From CAZLQG01 sp964561655 (GTDB taxonomy: Bacteria > Patescibacteriota > Doudnabacteria > UBA920), in NCBI GenBank assembly GCA_964561655.1, contig CAZLQG010000021.1:1-18372 (forward strand): DNA of 18,372 nucleotides, written 5' to 3'. The notes beneath the pieces were generated by a model. It had not been told where the DNA came from and did not search any database. It saw only the letters and a list, made by a program, of their open reading frames with translations. Of this stretch, positions 16,767-18,372 are shown piece after piece. A program made the translations under genes and the position numbers. Within the stretch, counting starts at the first letter, position 1; every line of letters begins with the position of its first letter.

Positions 16767-17159
16767 ATGTATTCCGATCCAATTGCCGACATGTTAATAA
16801 GAATTAAGAATGCAAGTCTTGCCCGCAAAGGAGGGCTGGTTTTGCCGTATTCCAAATTTAAGGCGCATTTAGCGCAGCTACTTGCCAAGGAAGGTTTTAT
16901 TAAAGCCATAGAAGAAGTGCCGGGTAAATTCAAGCAGCTGAACATTTTGCTTAAGTACGGACCTTCCGGAGAACCGGTAATTGCCGGAATCAAAAGAATC
17001 AGCCGTCCGGGACAAAGAATCTACCTTTCCGCCTCCAAACTGCCCAGGACCAACAGCGGGCTTGGGATTACGGTAGTTTCTACTTCCAAAGGGCTATTTA
17101 CCGACGCGCAGGCCAGAAAGGCAAAAATCGGAGGAGAAGTAGTGTGCCAGATATGGTAA
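16767..17159 (+). CDS. rpsH: 30S ribosomal protein S8 (uS8)
   Basis: A 130-residue S8, a primary binder of 16S rRNA and, in E. coli, the repressor of the spc operon. It starts Met-Tyr-Ser-Asp-Pro-Ile-Ala-Asp-Met-Leu-Ile-Arg-Ile-Lys-Asn-Ala. The C-terminal part has Ser-Arg-Pro-Gly-Gln-Arg-Ile-Tyr, Leu-Gly-Ile-Thr-Val-Val-Ser-Thr-Ser-Lys-Gly and Ala-Arg-Lys-Ala-Lys-Ile-Gly-Gly-Glu-Val, all typical of the rRNA-binding face. The length is that of E. coli S8. I see no obvious copy of the S8 rRNA target near rplE, where E. coli carries it. Confidence 0.98.
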   Translation: MYSDPIADMLIRIKNASLARKGGLVLPYSKFKAHLAQLLAKEGFIKAIEEVPGKFKQLNILLKYGPSGEPVIAGIKRISRPGQRIYLSASKLPRTNSGLGITVVSTSKGLFTDAQARKAKIGGEVVCQIW

Positions 17160-17208
17160 GAGAGAGTAGTGAAAGTTTTCAAGTTTATAAAGTTATAAAG
17201 TAAATTTT
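17160..17208. repeat. AAAGTTATAAAGT-family spacer before rplF
   Basis: Contains CAAGTTTATAAAGTTATAAA then GTAAATTTT and the rplF ATG. This is the closest match to the spacer before rplV and to the word after fusA. Confidence 0.55.
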
Positions 17209-17763
17209 ATGTCCAGAATAGGCAAAAAACCAGTAGTTATCCCAGAAGGCGTAAAAGCCGAACTTAAAGAGGGTGTTTTGAGCGTGACGGGCCCGAAAGG
17301 CGCTTTGACTTTGAATATCCACCCAAAAGTGCAGGTGAATATGGCAGAGAAGGAAATTACAGTGGACGTTGCCAAGAAAGAAGACAAAAGGCAAAGGGCG
17401 CTTTGGGGTTTGACCAGGTCGCTTATAAACAATTTAATGGAAGGCGTAACCAAGGGTTTTGAAAAAAAATTGGAAGTTAACGGCGTAGGTTTTAAGGTCG
17501 CCGTAAATGCCGGCAAGTTGGTTTTGCATCTTGGTTTTTCGCACCCTGTAGAAATTGAAGTCCCCAAAGGGTTGGAAGCTAAAGTGGAAAAAAATATTAT
17601 CGCCATTTTCGGCATAGACAAACAGTTGGTAGGACAGTTCGCTTCCAATGTCAGGGATCTGAAAAAACCGGAGCCCTATAAAGGCAAGGGCATTAAATAT
17701 ATAGATGAAGTCGTCAGAAGGAAAGCCGGTAAGGTTGTTAAAGCGGTTGGAGGAGTCAAATAA
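17209..17763 (+). CDS. rplF: 50S ribosomal protein L6 (uL6)
   Basis: A 184-residue L6 near the factor-binding centre, with two related domains. It starts Met-Ser-Arg-Ile-Gly-Lys-Lys-Pro-Val-Val-Ile-Pro-Glu-Gly-Val and contains Gly-Pro-Lys-Gly, Leu-Trp-Gly-Leu-Thr-Arg-Ser-Leu-Ile-Asn-Asn and Val-Thr-Lys-Gly-Phe-Glu-Lys-Lys-Leu-Glu-Val-Asn-Gly-Val-Gly. The C-terminal signature is Pro-Glu-Pro-Tyr-Lys-Gly-Lys-Gly-Ile-Lys-Tyr, followed by Arg-Arg-Lys-Ala-Gly-Lys. Length and order are normal. No Shine-Dalgarno. Confidence 0.98.
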   Translation: MSRIGKKPVVIPEGVKAELKEGVLSVTGPKGALTLNIHPKVQVNMAEKEITVDVAKKEDKRQRALWGLTRSLINNLMEGVTKGFEKKLEVNGVGFKVAVNAGKLVLHLGFSHPVEIEVPKGLEAKVEKNIIAIFGIDKQLVGQFASNVRDLKKPEPYKGKGIKYIDEVVRRKAGKVVKAVGGVK

Positions 17764-17827
17764 AATCACAGATACGTAAGACCGACACAGATGGCACAGA
17801 TTTATAAAATATCAAGTATTAAGAATT
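17764..17827. repeat. CACAGAT-family spacer between rplF and rplR
   Basis: It begins ATCACAGATACGTAAGACCG and continues ACACAGATGGCACAGATTT, so it holds the left-arm words of the CACAGAT family without the complementary right arm. It ends in A/T-rich sequence before the rplR ATG. Confidence 0.5.
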
Positions 17828-18184
17828 ATGAAATCAGCAAGTAAGCAAAAGAGAATAAAAAGGCAGATTCGGCATAATCGCATAAGAGCGAGAATTTTTG
17901 GCACGGCAAAAAAGCCGAGACTGTCGGTGTTTAAGGCTAGCCGCCATATTTATGCGCAGTTAATAGACGATTCCTCAGGTAAAACTTTGGCTTCCGCTTC
18001 CAGTCTGGAGATTAAGTCCAAAAAGAAAAAGAGCGAAGTTGCGGCAGAAGTGGGCAGGCTGATAGCAGGGAAAGCTTTGGAAAAAAAGATTCAGCAGGTC
18101 GTTTTTGACCGCGGCGGGTTTGCCTTTCACGGCAGGGTGAAGGCTTTAGCCGAAGCCGCGAGGGAGACAGGACTACAATTTTAA
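17828..18184 (+). CDS. rplR: 50S ribosomal protein L18 (uL18)
   Basis: A 118-residue L18, which binds 5S rRNA with L5. It has the basic start Met-Lys-Ser-Ala-Ser-Lys-Gln-Lys-Arg-Ile-Lys-Arg and then Arg-Leu-Ser-Val-Phe-Lys-Ala-Ser-Arg-His-Ile-Tyr-Ala-Gln-Leu-Ile-Asp-Asp. The end carries Val-Phe-Asp-Arg-Gly-Gly-Phe, Tyr-like Phe-His-Gly-Arg-Val-Lys-Ala-Leu-Ala-Glu-Ala-Ala-Arg-Glu-x-Gly-Leu, all family hallmarks. Length is normal. Downstream, where rpsE usually follows closely, there is a 151-nt interval with long inverted repeats. Confidence 0.98.
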   Translation: MKSASKQKRIKRQIRHNRIRARIFGTAKKPRLSVFKASRHIYAQLIDDSSGKTLASASSLEIKSKKKKSEVAAEVGRLIAGKALEKKIQQVVFDRGGFAFHGRVKALAEAARETGLQF

Positions 18185-18189
18185 GATTT

Positions 18190-18337
18190 ATGCCCAGTAG
18201 AACTTCTTTGCATGCCTTTGGCTTACAGAATATTGCAGACAGAAGTCTATTGGGAATTATAAGGAATATTGATAATTAATTCATTTTTGCGATCCGCCTC
18301 AGGTGGAGAGCAAATGCAAAGAAAATCTACTGGGTAT
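18190..18337 (+). promoter_or_regulatory. Two competing long hairpins before rpsE
   Basis: The left arm at 18190-18213 can pair with the right arm at 18314-18337 over 24 nt (21 Watson-Crick pairs and one G.T). Part of the same arm (18193-18206) can instead pair with 18242-18254 over 13 bp with one G.T and one bulged A. The right arm includes the first two bases of the rpsE ATG. A small hairpin, TCCGCC/GGTGGA, lies between (18293-18307). A 29-codon frame starting at the ATG at 18190 ends at TAA near 18279; it has no recognised similarity and is not called as a gene. Confidence 0.6.
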
Positions 18338-18372
18338 GGACAGAAGACCAAGAAAATCAAATAGGGGCCGCG
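18336..18372 (+). CDS. rpsE: 30S ribosomal protein S5 (uS5), N-terminus only
   Basis: Only 12 codons are visible before the right edge: Met-Asp-Arg-Arg-Pro-Arg-Lys-Ser-Asn-Arg-Gly-Arg. This basic, Gly-containing start fits the variable N-terminus of S5, and rpsE is the gene expected after rplR in the spc operon. The call rests mainly on gene order. S5 would act at the mRNA entry and in decoding accuracy. Its start codon lies at the 3' foot of the long hairpin described for 18190-18337, so its translation could depend on that structure. Confidence 0.62.
   Translation, partial: MDRRPRKSNRGR

Noticed and set aside
18190..18279. A 29-residue protein between rplR and rpsE
   Set aside because: Its coding sequence coincides with the inverted-repeat arms, it has no recognisable similarity and no ribosome binding site.

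Overview
The window is a bacterial chromosome fragment that carries most of the classical str-S10-spc translation gene cluster, preceded by a short accessory block. The reading uses the standard bacterial code. The organism is most likely a Candidate Phyla Radiation bacterium (Patescibacteria, probably Parcubacteria-like) known from a metagenome assembly. This is inferred from the look of the ribosomal proteins (an Asn in the EF-G G4 motif, a Pro-Met-Gly-Gly-Gly loop in L16, charged tails on L22, L23 and S19), from the near absence of Shine-Dalgarno sequences, from unusual A/T-rich intergenic repeats, and from a 10-N scaffold gap. No 16S rRNA is present to settle the assignment.

Layout. Positions 1-2145: a DUF5666-like protein cut by the left edge, a terminator, then a DUF3048 membrane-anchored protein, an alkylguanine-DNA-methyltransferase-type protein and a cupin, probably co-transcribed. 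A perfect 13-bp hairpin (2148-2178) separates them from a convergent small gene on the minus strand, rpmB (L28, 58 aa). Positions 2528-3136 encode a site-2-type M50 protease.

Positions 3140-8760 form the str unit: a strong sigma-70-type promoter, a structured leader of about 360 nt with an internal terminator, then rpsL, rpsG, fusA, a small Phd/YefM-like protein, and tuf, which has its own promoter and leader. A strong terminator closes the unit. Positions 8808 to the right edge form the S10 and spc units fused in the usual order: rpsJ, rplC, rplD, rplW, rplB, rpsS, rplV, rpsC, rplP, rpmC, rpsQ, rplN, rplX, rplE, rpsN, rpsH, rplF, rplR and the first codons of rpsE. No expected gene is missing from this order inside the window. 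rplE is interrupted by the N gap, which looks like an assembly artefact.

The proteins are ordinary; the non-coding DNA is not. At least four places hold RNA structures that look able to switch: the rpsL leader, the rpsJ leader, the rpsJ-rplC interval and the rplR-rpsE interval. In addition, most spacers between ribosomal genes belong to a handful of recurring sequence families, several of them imperfect palindromes. These two observations are the main candidates for something not previously described.
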